A stretch of 64,000 bases of DNA from Thermomonas brevis (lineage in GTDB: Bacteria > Pseudomonadota > Gammaproteobacteria > Xanthomonadales > Xanthomonadaceae), in NCBI RefSeq assembly GCF_014395425.1, contig NZ_CP060711.1:1798001-1862000 (forward strand), read 5' to 3'. This document shows positions 1 through 7,564 of the stretch, piece after piece. How positions within the stretch are numbered: position 1 is the first letter of the stretch; every line of letters begins with the position of its first letter. A model generated the notes under the pieces. It saw only the letters and a program-made list of their open reading frames with translations. It searched no databases and had not been told where the DNA came from. Made by a program: the position numbers and the translations under genes.

Positions 1-618
1 GTCAATTTCGCTGCCGGAGACGACCACGTTCGCGCCGACCGGGCGCACGTCGACGCCGCGCGCATCGCCCAGCAACTCGCGCACCGTCGACGCCAGCCCC
101 TCGGACTTGCCGCCGCTCACGTCCACGCTGATGTCGCGCTGGCTGCCGTCCGCAAGCCACAGGTGCACGTTGGTTTCCCCTGCTTTGCTGCCGATGAAGA
201 CCAGCTCGCTCTTGCCCACCGTGAACACGGTGACGACTTCCCCATCGCCCACGGCGACCCGGCGCAATGCGCCCGGCACGCGCCGGATCGCAGCTTCGCC
301 GGCATACAGCGACATGCGCGGCGCCACCAGCGGAGCGCTGGACGCACGGGTGTCGCCGGCCAACGCCTTGCCACCGGACATCCCCCCTGCCAGTTCCTGG
401 ATCGTGCCGCCCGCGGGCCGCTGCGGCTGCCGCTGCGGATCCGCGGGCGCCTGCACCGGCGCCGTCCCGGCAGTGGGCGTGTCCACCGACTGCGCCGTCG
501 TTGCGGCATCGGCGGATTGCGCATGCGCTGTCCAGCCCGGCATCCCCACCAACACGCCGAACGCGCACGCCATCGCCACGCCGCGGCAAACGCCGCCGCG
601 ATCCTTGCTGTACCTCAT
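1..618 (-). CDS. cpaC: CpaC/RcpA, Tad pilus outer-membrane secretin (N-terminal part, cut by window edge)
   Basis: Outer-membrane secretin channel of the Tad/Flp pilus; only the first 206 codons are in the window. The start at 618 gives a typical signal peptide: MRYSK, a hydrophobic core, then a cleavage-like THA/AHA-Q near residue 33. From about residue 107 the protein reads GEAAIRRVPGALRRVAVGDG, then EVVTVFTVGKSELVFIGSKA and GETNVHLWLADG, which is the N-terminal pilus-assembly domain of CpaC-type secretins. A BON-like stretch (SEGLASTVRELLGD) follows. The start codon lies 2 nt after the cpaB stop, so the two are co-transcribed and probably translationally coupled. The secretin domain proper is outside the window. 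Two other minus-strand frames are also open here but give low-complexity Arg/Ala-rich translations. Confidence 0.88.
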   Translation of the reverse strand, partial: MRYSKDRGGVCRGVAMACAFGVLVGMPGWTAHAQSADAATTAQSVDTPTAGTAPVQAPADPQRQPQRPAGGTIQELAGGMSGGKALAGDTRASSAPLVAPRMSLYAGEAAIRRVPGALRRVAVGDGEVVTVFTVGKSELVFIGSKAGETNVHLWLADGSQRDISVDVSGGKSEGLASTVRELLGDARGVDVRPVGANVVVSGSEID

Positions 619-620
619 CC

Positions 621-1478
621 TCAACCCCTTCCGCCAATGATGAATTCGATCCGCGATGCGCTCGCGCGCCTGCCGCTTCCTTCCGCGTCGTTGCCGCCGT
701 CGAGCACGCCCAGCGAGCGCAGCCATTCGCGCTCGGTCAATCCCTGCACCGGCCCCGGCGAACGATCCTTGGCGTCGCGCAGCAGCACGCGCAGTGCGCC
801 GACCTGCGATGCGATCACCAGGCTCTTGGCCTGCACCTGGTCCAGCTCCAGCGTCACGCTGGAGAATCCCTGCGCATCGCCCTCCGGCTGCCCCTCGCGC
901 GCGATCCGTTCGCCGATCCGGGTACCCGTGGCGAGGACGCGCACCTGCTGCAGCAGCGGCATCACCCGCGTACCGGCACGCGCGTTCGCCGGCGCTGCCG
1001 TCTGGCCGTCGCTCTTGTCCTTCACGAACAGGATGTCGATGAGATCGCCCGGCACGATCATCCCCGAGATCGAATTGTTCTCGTCCACGCTCAGCGTGTA
1101 GGCCACCTTGCCCTGTGGGATCAGCGACGAGAAATGCTCGTTCAGCGGGATCAGCGCGCTGGCGCTCAGCGGCGCGCCACCGCGGACGGCGGCCCGCAGC
1201 ATCCGGCCCTCGTACTCGGCATGGTTATCAGGCGTCACCGCATCGGCGGGCGCGAACTCCGCCGGCATCGAGCGCACCGCCAGGTCACCCGGCTGCACGA
1301 TCGCTCCTTGCGGCATGTCCGCCAGCGGCACCGCCACGTCGATCATCCGGCGGTTGTCCTGGGTGCGCTCGGCCACCGTGGTCTGCACGTAGTTGACGGC
1401 GACCAGCGCCGCCAGCAGCGCCATGACCAGGGCGACGACGATGTAGATGTGATTCCTGCTGATCTTCGGCTTCTGCAT
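621..1478 (-). CDS. cpaB: CpaB/RcpC, Tad pilus assembly protein with SAF domain
   Basis: Periplasmic, membrane-anchored partner of the CpaC secretin in Tad pilus biogenesis. An N-terminal transmembrane segment (IYIVVALVMALLAALVAV) is followed by a SAF/CpaB domain (MIDVAVPLADMPQGAIVQPGDLAV) and the family motif SGMIVPGDLIDILFV around residues 140-155, then the RcpC-type C-terminal region (LATGTRIG, VTLELDQVQAKSLVIASQVG). At 285 aa it is of usual length. I chose the ATG at 1478 (MQKPKIS); an in-frame TTG three codons upstream is possible. It sits between the small prepilin gene and cpaC in the minus-strand Tad operon. Confidence 0.9.
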   Translation of the reverse strand: MQKPKISRNHIYIVVALVMALLAALVAVNYVQTTVAERTQDNRRMIDVAVPLADMPQGAIVQPGDLAVRSMPAEFAPADAVTPDNHAEYEGRMLRAAVRGGAPLSASALIPLNEHFSSLIPQGKVAYTLSVDENNSISGMIVPGDLIDILFVKDKSDGQTAAPANARAGTRVMPLLQQVRVLATGTRIGERIAREGQPEGDAQGFSSVTLELDQVQAKSLVIASQVGALRVLLRDAKDRSPGPVQGLTEREWLRSLGVLDGGNDAEGSGRRASASRIEFIIGGRG

Positions 1479-1503
1479 GGGACGCAACGTGTGGGAAAGG
1501 GAG

Positions 1504-1701
1504 TCAACCGACCAAGATGTCGGAGGCGGAAATGGCGTGGACGAACGCCGCGTAGGCGTCCTTCAGTGCGATGACGATCTCGTCGATCACGTCGGGCTTG
1601 GCGATCAGGACGATGACCAGGGCGATCACCACGATCGAGTATTCAATGGTGGCTTGGCCGCGCTGGCGGGAAGGCGCGCGGCAGTCGGAACGCGCGGTCA
1701 T
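1504..1701 (-). CDS. Small Tad/TadE-type prepilin-like protein
   Basis: 65-aa protein with a class III (Tad) prepilin signature: a short basic leader, then QRG/QATIEYSIVVIALVIVLIA, where the Gly is followed by Gln and the Glu-Tyr pair sits at positions 5-6 of the mature chain. This is the site cut by a TadV/CpaA prepilin peptidase in Flp-family proteins. The mature part is short and ends DILVG. The start codon overlaps the stop of the upstream exported protein (ATGA), so it is translated in the operon. It is divergent from the two main Flp pilins at 5.5-6.2 kb and is more likely a minor pilin or pseudopilin. The family assignment rests on the processing motif alone. Confidence 0.75.
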   Translation of the reverse strand: MTARSDCRAPSRQRGQATIEYSIVVIALVIVLIAKPDVIDEIVIALKDAYAAFVHAISASDILVG

Positions 1702-2378
1702 TCGAGCACCGCCACGATCTCGCTGCCGGCGCGCGCGCGGATCGCGGTTACCGTGATCCGGCGTTCGCCGCGGGTGTAGCGCACCTGGCAGAGATCGCTC
1801 GCGGCCGCGCAGGGCGTGTCCGCCGGCGTCTTCGCGTAGCCCTGCGCAGCCAGCCGGCGGGTGTAGAACCGCTCGTTCTGGAAGGGGCTGTAGGCGTTGC
1901 TCAGGCGCAGGCTGCGCACCCGCTGCGGCGTGTCCATGTAGACGATGTCCTCGGCCACCTGCGTCTGCGGCATCCGCTCGAACCCCTTGCCCAGCACCTG
2001 CCGGGACAGGTCACGGTCGGGGAGCCGCATCACCCCGATCTGGCCCTCGGTCGAATCGCCGACGGGCGTGAGTTCGACAGTGACGTAATAGCGCCCGCCG
2101 GACAGATGCCCCAGCACGCTGCGGCCATGCGGCATCGGCGTGTCGGCCACCTGATCCTTCCACTGGCGAAGATAGAAGGCACGCACGCGGGCGATCGGCT
2201 GGTCGACCGTGAACCTGCTGGCGCTCATCGACAAGCCGTTGTAGATCATGTGGTCGCTGACCCGTTCGCCGCGCGCGCCCTGCGGAACCGGCACCGACGG
2301 CCAGTCCACGGCGTTTGCCGGGGCCATCGCCGCGGACAGGAGCAATGCCAGTGTCGTCACGAGGCGCGCGGCGCTCAT
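1698..2378 (-). CDS. Hypothetical exported protein in Tad operon
   Basis: 226 aa with a clear signal peptide (MSAARLVTTLALLLSAAMAP, cleavage near ANA-VDW). I do not recognise the mature domain. It contains FTVDQPIARVRAFYLRQWKD, which resembles the opening of small domains with a displaced amphipathic helix, and two late cysteines (CAAASDLCQVRY) that could form a disulfide. It overlaps both neighbours by 4 nt (ATGA), which ties it to Tad pilus assembly, but no function can be read from the sequence. Confidence 0.7.
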   Translation of the reverse strand: MSAARLVTTLALLLSAAMAPANAVDWPSVPVPQGARGERVSDHMIYNGLSMSASRFTVDQPIARVRAFYLRQWKDQVADTPMPHGRSVLGHLSGGRYYVTVELTPVGDSTEGQIGVMRLPDRDLSRQVLGKGFERMPQTQVAEDIVYMDTPQRVRSLRLSNAYSPFQNERFYTRRLAAQGYAKTPADTPCAAASDLCQVRYTRGERRITVTAIRARAGSEIVAVLE

Positions 2379-3187
2379 TGATGCACCGGGTAGTCGCGCA
2401 GCTTGTCGGAAGGCACCACGTCCGGCTCGATGGTGCCGATCTTCAGGTCGCCCAGCGAACCGACCATGGGCAGGAGCGGCGCGATCGGCTTGAGCGCGCT
2501 GAAGATGTCGGTCAATCCGCTGGGCAACAGCGTCGCGGCGGGCACCAGTGGTTCGACCGTATTGACGACGCTGCGGCGGCCGCTGCGCGGACCAGACGCG
2601 TTCCAGGCATCCGCCAGCAGCGATTGCCTGCGGGTCTGCACCACGTCGAGCTGATCGAACGGCGCCAGGTAGGCAGGGCGGCTGCCGTCGCGGTTCTGCA
2701 GGTTGCGGTAATCCAGCCTCACCTCGGCAGTGACGTAGCCATTCGGATTCGGCGGAAACCTGCCGAGCCGGGGCAGCAACTTCAGTGCTTCGTCCATGTA
2801 GCCCGGCGAGGACGCGTTGCGCATGTCCGCGACCCGCAGATTGTCCCGCTCCAGCAACTTCTTACCGGAAAAGGTGTTGAGCATCTGGTCGTCGAATTCG
2901 CCCTGGGCATCGCCCGCGGGATTACTGCGGATCGGCGCATCGGCGGCGGCGAAGCTGCGGTCCAGCGCCTCGCGCTGCAGGCGCGCGCGCGCGGGCACGT
3001 CGTAGCCGTCGGACACCGTGGCCGACCACGCCGCATTGCGCGCCGCCTGCTGCGCCATCTGATTGGCATGCCCGAACTTGGCGACGATCGCGATCAGCAG
3101 GAACAGCGGCGTCAGCACCGCGGCGCACACCGCCAGCTCGGTCAGCGCCTGGCCACGCATCCGGCGGCGCGAAGGCATCGCGCGCAT
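2375..3187 (-). CDS. TadE-like pilus assembly protein
   Basis: 270 aa. After a basic N-terminus (MRAMPSRRRM) comes RGQALTELAVCAAVLTPLFL, the prepilin-like processing site and hydrophobic helix of TadE/TadF/TadG proteins (Gly, then Gln-Ala-Leu-Thr-Glu). The remainder is periplasmic. I chose the start at 3187 because it lies 1 nt after the stop of the preceding lipoprotein (TGA-G-ATG) and gives the normal leader; the frame stays open 55 codons further upstream, antisense-like and low in quality. It is likely a minor pseudopilin that helps assemble or anchor the Flp fibre. Confidence 0.8.
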   Translation of the reverse strand: MRAMPSRRRMRGQALTELAVCAAVLTPLFLLIAIVAKFGHANQMAQQAARNAAWSATVSDGYDVPARARLQREALDRSFAAADAPIRSNPAGDAQGEFDDQMLNTFSGKKLLERDNLRVADMRNASSPGYMDEALKLLPRLGRFPPNPNGYVTAEVRLDYRNLQNRDGSRPAYLAPFDQLDVVQTRRQSLLADAWNASGPRSGRRSVVNTVEPLVPAATLLPSGLTDIFSALKPIAPLLPMVGSLGDLKIGTIEPDVVPSDKLRDYPVHQ

Positions 3188-3188
3188 C

Positions 3189-3968
3189 TCAGTGCGCTCC
3201 CTTGCTGCTAGCTGCCGGCAGGTTGCCGGGCAACAGGCCCTTGCCGAGGCTGAAGGATTCCAAGCGGACGATGCAGCCCGAATCGCCTGCGGGTTTGCCT
3301 TCCAGCGGGATCTCGGTGAGGTAATCAGCGCCGCTCGAATCGAGGCAGGCAATCATGTTCACCGGTGCGTCCGAGAATCCCCACTGCCGGCCGCCCGACC
3401 ACGTGCAGACCTCGTATTTTTCGCTGCGCCAACGCTTGCACGGCTGGCCCTGCACTTGGTCTTCGCCGACGAACGTCCAGCCCAGCGATGCCTGCAACTT
3501 CTTTTCCCCACCGGGATCCGACTCAAGCGGGAGGTAATAACCCTGTCCGGGCGCGGCCTCCTCGACCCGGTGGTCCTCGATCAACCGGGGAGAACAGATG
3601 CCGGCTGTGGTGTCTGGATCTCCGCCGCCAAGCGTCCAGTGGGTTTCGGTGATGCGTTGCTGGCGCCGGTCAATGCGGATCTCGACCCGGCCAGTTCCCA
3701 GCTTGGCCACGTCCTGCGCACTGAGTTCGTGCACTGCCCAGCCGGCATCGCGGCAGGTTTTCATGTTGAGGTAGTAGGTTTTCGTTTCAGGGTTGTCCCC
3801 GCTCAACCGATTTTCCCAGTGGAGCACTGCATGGACGGCCGGCAAGTTCGCGATGCCATCCGGTGCGGCATCTCCCGCGTTCCCGGCGTCTTTTCCAATC
3901 GCCGCGGGCTGACAGGCTGCACAGCAGGACAACAGCAAGGCGGATAGGGTCAGTCGCCGCAGGCTCAC
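3189..3968 (-). CDS. Hypothetical lipoprotein in Tad operon
   Basis: 259 aa, starting at a GTG whose codon overlaps the stop of the upstream TadG-like gene (GTGA). The N-terminus MSLRRLTLSALLLSCCAAC is a lipoprotein signal peptide with candidate lipobox cysteines at 15, 16 and 19. The mature protein has several further cysteines (TCRDAGW, GICSPRL, QPCKRWRSEKYEVCTW, IACLD, GCIV), suggesting a disulfide-bonded periplasmic or outer-membrane-facing domain. I recognise no family. Its position between TadG-like and TadE-like genes suggests an accessory role in the pilus. Confidence 0.65.
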   Translation of the reverse strand: MSLRRLTLSALLLSCCAACQPAAIGKDAGNAGDAAPDGIANLPAVHAVLHWENRLSGDNPETKTYYLNMKTCRDAGWAVHELSAQDVAKLGTGRVEIRIDRRQQRITETHWTLGGGDPDTTAGICSPRLIEDHRVEEAAPGQGYYLPLESDPGGEKKLQASLGWTFVGEDQVQGQPCKRWRSEKYEVCTWSGGRQWGFSDAPVNMIACLDSSGADYLTEIPLEGKPAGDSGCIVRLESFSLGKGLLPGNLPAASSKGAH

Positions 3969-5461
3969 GGCGCACCTACCAGCAGACGACGGTCCATGTC
4001 GGGCGTGGCAACCAGCCGCGCCTGCCAGTACGGACTGAACATATTGCCCATTTCGAACTTCCCGTCGCTCCTGCCCCAGACTGAACGCCGGAACGGCGAA
4101 TATTCGTGGGGTCGGTTGAAATACACCTGCGCGCTGGCCATCGCGCGGATCTGGTCGTGGCGCGCCTCGTCCTTCAGCGCCATCCGCCCGGCACCGATTC
4201 CCAGCGCGCTGCTGGTGGGGGCGGCGGCAATCGCCATGCCGACTTCGACCGTATAGATCGGCCCCGCGTCAGCCCCTTCCGGAATTTCCGAATAGGCATG
4301 CTTCGCATCGCGCTGTTTGACGTCGTCGTAGGCGAGATTCAAGCCATGCCGATACTGGTTCAGATAGGCTTTGTCCCGCTTGAAGCCCATTTCCTGACCG
4401 GCAGGATCACCCTCGATGAAGCGCCCGGAGATGCTTCCACGGGAAGTGCCGTTGTATGCCGCATACGTACGGTTGTCGTAGGGCGATTTCCAACCGCGGC
4501 CATTGCGCATGCCGGGGAAAAAATTCGGCTTGCGGCCATTGACCGCTTGGGTGCCGCCCCAGCCCAGCGGGAAATCGACATCGTCCAACGGCCACGGCAA
4601 CGGTAGGTGGAATTCGAATACGTCCACCGCCGCCCAGCGGTCGTATTCCACCAGGTCGGTGCCGCCGCGATTGCGGAACACGCCGAACGCCGTACCTTCG
4701 CGCGCGCGCGTGAAGGTATCGCGCGATGCCATCACCACGTTGCGGTAACGCTCGGCACCCGCATTCGTGTTGTTCAGCCCCTGCCCTTTGCCGGGCATTT
4801 TGTAGTGCTCCAGCTGTGAAGCCGCCTGATACACGTTCTTGGCGAGCACGCCGCGGCCGATTGACGTGATCTCCGCGTCGGGGGCGTTGTCCCGCACCAC
4901 CTTGCTGGCCATCGCGAAAACATTCGCCTCCGTGGCCGGCACGCTCAACGCCGCGGACGCCGCAAGCGCGTACGGATGATCGAACACCTGATCCAGCGTG
5001 CCGATCGCTGCATTGACGCCGGGGATGAAGGCATTTCGGAACCCCTTGAGCGCTTTGTTGAGCGCCGTCATCGCCCGGTCGATGGCGATGAGGACCTCGC
5101 CCAGTCCCGGCACCCAGCTCAGCAGCACCGAGACGACGTCCATGAACTTCTCGAAGTGGTACGAGGTGGAGTGCACCATCGTGAGCCAGGAGTTCAGGCT
5201 CACCATCTGCGCGATCGCCACTTCGTTCGCCACCCGCCCGCGGTTGAGATAGGCGGCCAGGTTGCGCGCCCGCGCCTGTTCCACGGCGATGCTGTAGGCG
5301 GCCGCGTCGGCCGCGTTGGTCACTTCCACCTTCCTGCCGACCACCTGCCCGGTGTTGAAGGTCACCAGCAATCCGATGCAGAGCACGATCAGCAGCACCA
5401 GCACCAGCGGCAATGCCTGGCCTTGTTGCCTGCCGCGATGGATGGATGCAAGTCGTTGCAT
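3965..5461 (-). CDS. TadG-like putative pilus assembly protein
   Basis: 498 aa. N-terminus MQRLASIHRGRQQGQALPLV leads into a hydrophobic helix and then RKVEVTNAADAAAYSIAVEQ, the hallmark of TadG/TadE-like proteins (processing-type Gly-Gln-Ala-Leu-Pro, then an NAADAAA segment). A long periplasmic domain follows, ending RRLLVGAP. It lies directly downstream of the two Flp pilin genes in the same operon. TadG-type proteins are pseudopilins thought to contact the pilus base or surface. The start at 5461 has an AGGA-like site upstream; an in-frame start five codons earlier is also possible. No von Willebrand A domain is obvious, so this is the shorter TadG-like class. Confidence 0.8.
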   Translation of the reverse strand: MQRLASIHRGRQQGQALPLVLVLLIVLCIGLLVTFNTGQVVGRKVEVTNAADAAAYSIAVEQARARNLAAYLNRGRVANEVAIAQMVSLNSWLTMVHSTSYHFEKFMDVVSVLLSWVPGLGEVLIAIDRAMTALNKALKGFRNAFIPGVNAAIGTLDQVFDHPYALAASAALSVPATEANVFAMASKVVRDNAPDAEITSIGRGVLAKNVYQAASQLEHYKMPGKGQGLNNTNAGAERYRNVVMASRDTFTRAREGTAFGVFRNRGGTDLVEYDRWAAVDVFEFHLPLPWPLDDVDFPLGWGGTQAVNGRKPNFFPGMRNGRGWKSPYDNRTYAAYNGTSRGSISGRFIEGDPAGQEMGFKRDKAYLNQYRHGLNLAYDDVKQRDAKHAYSEIPEGADAGPIYTVEVGMAIAAAPTSSALGIGAGRMALKDEARHDQIRAMASAQVYFNRPHEYSPFRRSVWGRSDGKFEMGNMFSPYWQARLVATPDMDRRLLVGAP

Positions 5462-5541
5462 GTGACGTCCTGTCAAAGGTGCCCATCCGATGCGCTTGCA
5501 ACCGAATCGGCCATTCAGGCGGGCAGGGCAGCGTCGACGCG

Positions 5542-5832
5542 TTACTTGGCGTCGTTGGCGTAGTTGTACTTCGCCATGCCTTCCTTCTGCGGATCGTTGG
5601 CACGCCCTGCCGCGGCATTGGCGGACTTGTTCGCGTTCTCGATCGCGGAGTCGGCCTTGTTGCCGCTCAACTCCTTGGCCAGGCCCGCCGTCTGGTTGCG
5701 CACGGTCTTGCCGAACATCGAGAACACGCCGATGGCGGCAATCGCGATCAACGCCACGATGATGATGTACTCAGTCATGCCTTGACCGCGCTGGATGCGG
5801 CGGCCGGTGGTGCCGGAAGGGGAACGAGCCAT
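5542..5832 (-). CDS. Flp family type IVb prepilin (second copy)
   Basis: 96 aa, Tad major-pilin type. Leader MARSPSGTTGRRIQRG, then the class III processing site QGMTEYIIIVALIAIAAIGV with Glu-Tyr. The first 40 mature residues (to KELSGNKAD) are almost identical to the pilin encoded just upstream; the C-termini differ (AIENANKSANAAAGRANDPQ). Start chosen at 5832 to give the normal short leader; an in-frame ATG seven codons upstream exists. The pair looks like a recent tandem duplication, giving two pilin subunits with variable tails. Confidence 0.9.
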   Translation of the reverse strand: MARSPSGTTGRRIQRGQGMTEYIIIVALIAIAAIGVFSMFGKTVRNQTAGLAKELSGNKADSAIENANKSANAAAGRANDPQKEGMAKYNYANDAK

Positions 5833-5899
5833 GTCTTCTTTCTCCGTCAGCAAGGAACAACACCGCGCCTGCGCCGGACAGGCGCAGGCGCGGAACGAC

Positions 5900-6181
5900 T
5901 CACTTGGCGTCGTTGTCCTTGTTGTATTCCTTCATGCCCTTGTCGGTATTGGCGCGCGTCTGCGCCGAAGCCGCTGCCGTCCCGGCCTGCTGAATCGCGG
6001 TATCCGCCTTGTTGCCGCTCAATTCCTTGGCGAGGCCGGCCGCCTGGTTGCGCACGGTCTTGCCGAACATCGAGAACACGCCGATGGCGGCGATCGCGAT
6101 CAGGGCGACGATGATGATGTATTCGGTCATGCCCTGACCCGCCTGGTGACGGCCACTGCGGAAAATGCGATTGCGATTCAT
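5900..6181 (-). CDS. Flp family type IVb prepilin (first copy)
   Basis: 93 aa, first gene of the Tad operon in the window. Leader MNRNRIFRSGRHQAG is followed by QGMTEYIIIVALIAIAAIGV and KTVRNQAAGLAKELSGNKAD, the Flp pilin core cleaved by a TadV/CpaA-type prepilin peptidase. The tail is Ala/Gln/Thr-rich and ends KEYNKDNDAK, close to the end of the neighbouring copy. The start at 6181 was chosen for leader length; the frame is open far upstream but that part reads as noise. The 360-bp AT-richer region upstream probably holds the operon promoter. Confidence 0.9.
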   Translation of the reverse strand: MNRNRIFRSGRHQAGQGMTEYIIIVALIAIAAIGVFSMFGKTVRNQAAGLAKELSGNKADTAIQQAGTAAASAQTRANTDKGMKEYNKDNDAK

Positions 6182-6543
6182 CCTTGCTACCTCGTGGTTA
6201 AGGGGATTGCCCCGGAAAGGTTTTCGCTTACGCCGCACACCGTGCAGACGCGCCGTCATCTCCACCCGGATCGGGCGTCGAGAAGCCTTCAGCGTGTTGT
6301 TCGTCCATGACTCGCAATGCCGCCCAAGCCATGGCGGGAGCGCCAAGGCCCAAGCCATGGCGCAAAACGTCACTTAGTGACGTTAATTGGCATAGTAACG
6401 ATGTTTCGTGACGTGTAAAGCAAGCACTTATGACAATTGGAAATATGTCACTGAGATTCGCCAGAAATCATGTAAAGGTCGCTTGACATTACGTGCGGCG
6501 GTGCGCATCCTCTTGTCAAGCATCCTTGACATGCGGGAGTTGC
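6182..6543. promoter_or_regulatory. Divergent regulatory region between flp pilin operon and small membrane gene
   Basis: A 362-bp gene-free stretch, visibly more AT-rich than its surroundings. It contains a perfect inverted repeat AACGTCAC-tta-GTGACGTT at 6366-6384 and a further GTGACGT at 6408-6414, so the motif GTGACGT occurs three times within 50 bp, in operator-like spacing. On the plus strand TTGACA at 6483-6488 could be a -35 element. A second inverted repeat, TGTCAAG-catc-CTTGACA, lies at 6514-6531 just before the ribosome-binding site of the rightward gene. No protein-like ORF is seen here. The regulator is unknown. Confidence 0.6.
6366..6384. repeat. 19-bp operator-like palindrome upstream of flp pilins
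   Basis: Two perfect 8-bp arms, AACGTCAC and GTGACGTT, separated by TTA. A third half-site in the same orientation as the right arm (GTGACGT) lies at 6408-6414. It sits 185-203 bp upstream of the first Flp start codon. This is the form expected of a dimeric regulator site; it does not match the Clp/CRP consensus (TGTGA-N6-TCACA). Confidence 0.55.
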
Positions 6544-6546
6544 ATG

Positions 6547-6717
6547 ATGAACAAGCCGCGGAATCTCAAAGCGACCGGCATCATCTGGCTGTGCGCCGGC
6601 ACCACGTTTCTGGCCGCCGCCGTCATCAGCCACCAGTTCGCCTTCATCGGCGTGGGCATGGCCTTCCTCGGGCTGGGCATCGCCTTCATCGCCAAATCGC
6701 GCAAGGACTCACCATGA
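6547..6717 (+). CDS. Small membrane protein, hypothetical
   Basis: 56 aa, two predicted transmembrane helices (GIIWLCAGTTFLAAAVIS and FAFIGVGMAFLGLGIAFIA) and a basic C-terminus (KSRKDSP). A GGGAG ribosome-binding site at 6535-6539 favours the ATG at 6547; the ATG at 6544 gives one extra Met. Its stop overlaps the next start (ATGA), so it forms an operon with the membrane protein and HTH regulator that follow. Function not recognised. Confidence 0.7.
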   Translation: MNKPRNLKATGIIWLCAGTTFLAAAVISHQFAFIGVGMAFLGLGIAFIAKSRKDSP

Positions 6718-7310
6718 CCATGCGCCGCTGGATGTGGATCTTCGTCGGCATCGGCCTGGCTGCCCTGGCGCTGGCCGCCGCCGGCCAGTGGCTGCTCGGC
6801 TGGCCATCCGAGCCGGTGGGCCTGTGGGCCGGCATCGGCGCCGGCTACCTGCTGGGCGCGGCGCTGTTCCTGCTGCTGCCGCGCTGGTGGCGGCAGCACT
6901 GCGACGAGATGTACGCGCAGCCGGCCGGGCGTCGCTATCTGCGCGCGCTGTGGCCGATCATGGTCGGCTATTCGCTGACCCTGTTCCTGTCGATCTGGCT
7001 GGTGAAGCGCGGCATCGAATCGGTGCCGCTGCGCGCGGCGGTGGCGGTGCTGCCGGCGCTGGCCATCGCCCTGCTGATGCGCGCCGCGCTGCGCTACCTG
7101 CGCGAGATCGACGAGTTGCAGCGCCGCATCGAAACCGAGGCGATCGGCATCGCCAGCCTGCTGGTGTCGCTGGTGTATTTCGCCGGCGGCCTGCTGCAGA
7201 AGGCGAAGGTCATCCACCTGGACGCGGCCGCCGCGATGATCTGGGTGTTCCCGCTGCTGTGCGCCATCTACGGCATCGCCAAGATGGTGCTGACCCGGAG
7301 GTACATGTGA
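6714..7310 (+). CDS. Multi-pass membrane protein, hypothetical
   Basis: 198 aa with about six hydrophobic helices arranged in pairs ([106 protein letters not shown]) and a charged cytosolic stretch, [17 protein letters not shown]. Membrane proteins of this type are commonly encoded next to a short Cro/CI regulator, as here. It starts inside the stop of the small membrane gene and ends 10 nt before the HTH gene. No enzymatic motif is visible. Confidence 0.75.
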   Translation: MTMRRWMWIFVGIGLAALALAAAGQWLLGWPSEPVGLWAGIGAGYLLGAALFLLLPRWWRQHCDEMYAQPAGRRYLRALWPIMVGYSLTLFLSIWLVKRGIESVPLRAAVAVLPALAIALLMRAALRYLREIDELQRRIETEAIGIASLLVSLVYFAGGLLQKAKVIHLDAAAAMIWVFPLLCAIYGIAKMVLTRRYM

Positions 7311-7320
7311 GGCGCGCGCC

Positions 7321-7518
7321 GTGAACAACCGCCTGCGCGAACTGCGCGAACGCGAGAGCTGGTCGCAGGCGGAGCTTGCGCTGCGGCTGGAAGTATCGCG
7401 CCAGACCGTCAACGCGCTGGAGACCGGCAAGTACGACCCGTCGCTGCCGCTGGCCTTCCGCATCGCCCGCCTGTTCGCCTGCCGCATCGAAGACGTGTTC
7501 CTGCCCGACGAAGCCTGA
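7321..7518 (+). CDS. Cro/CI-type helix-turn-helix regulator
   Basis: 65-aa single-domain DNA-binding protein, starting at GTG. Sequence [20 protein letters not shown], then [20 protein letters not shown], then [19 protein letters not shown] is a textbook HTH_3/Xre fold of the short YozG-like class. It is the third gene of a three-gene unit with two membrane proteins and probably autoregulates that unit. The 38-nt gap to the next gene leaves open whether the hydrolase is co-transcribed. Confidence 0.88.
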   Translation: MNNRLRELRERESWSQAELALRLEVSRQTVNALETGKYDPSLPLAFRIARLFACRIEDVFLPDEA

Positions 7519-7564
7519 TCCCGTTTCCTTTTCCAACCGCAACCATCCAACGAGGTTGTTCCCG

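Noticed and set aside
2..637. 211-codon minus-strand frame at the left edge
   Set aside because: Arg/Gly/Ala-rich noise; the cpaC frame in the same strand has a signal peptide and domain match.
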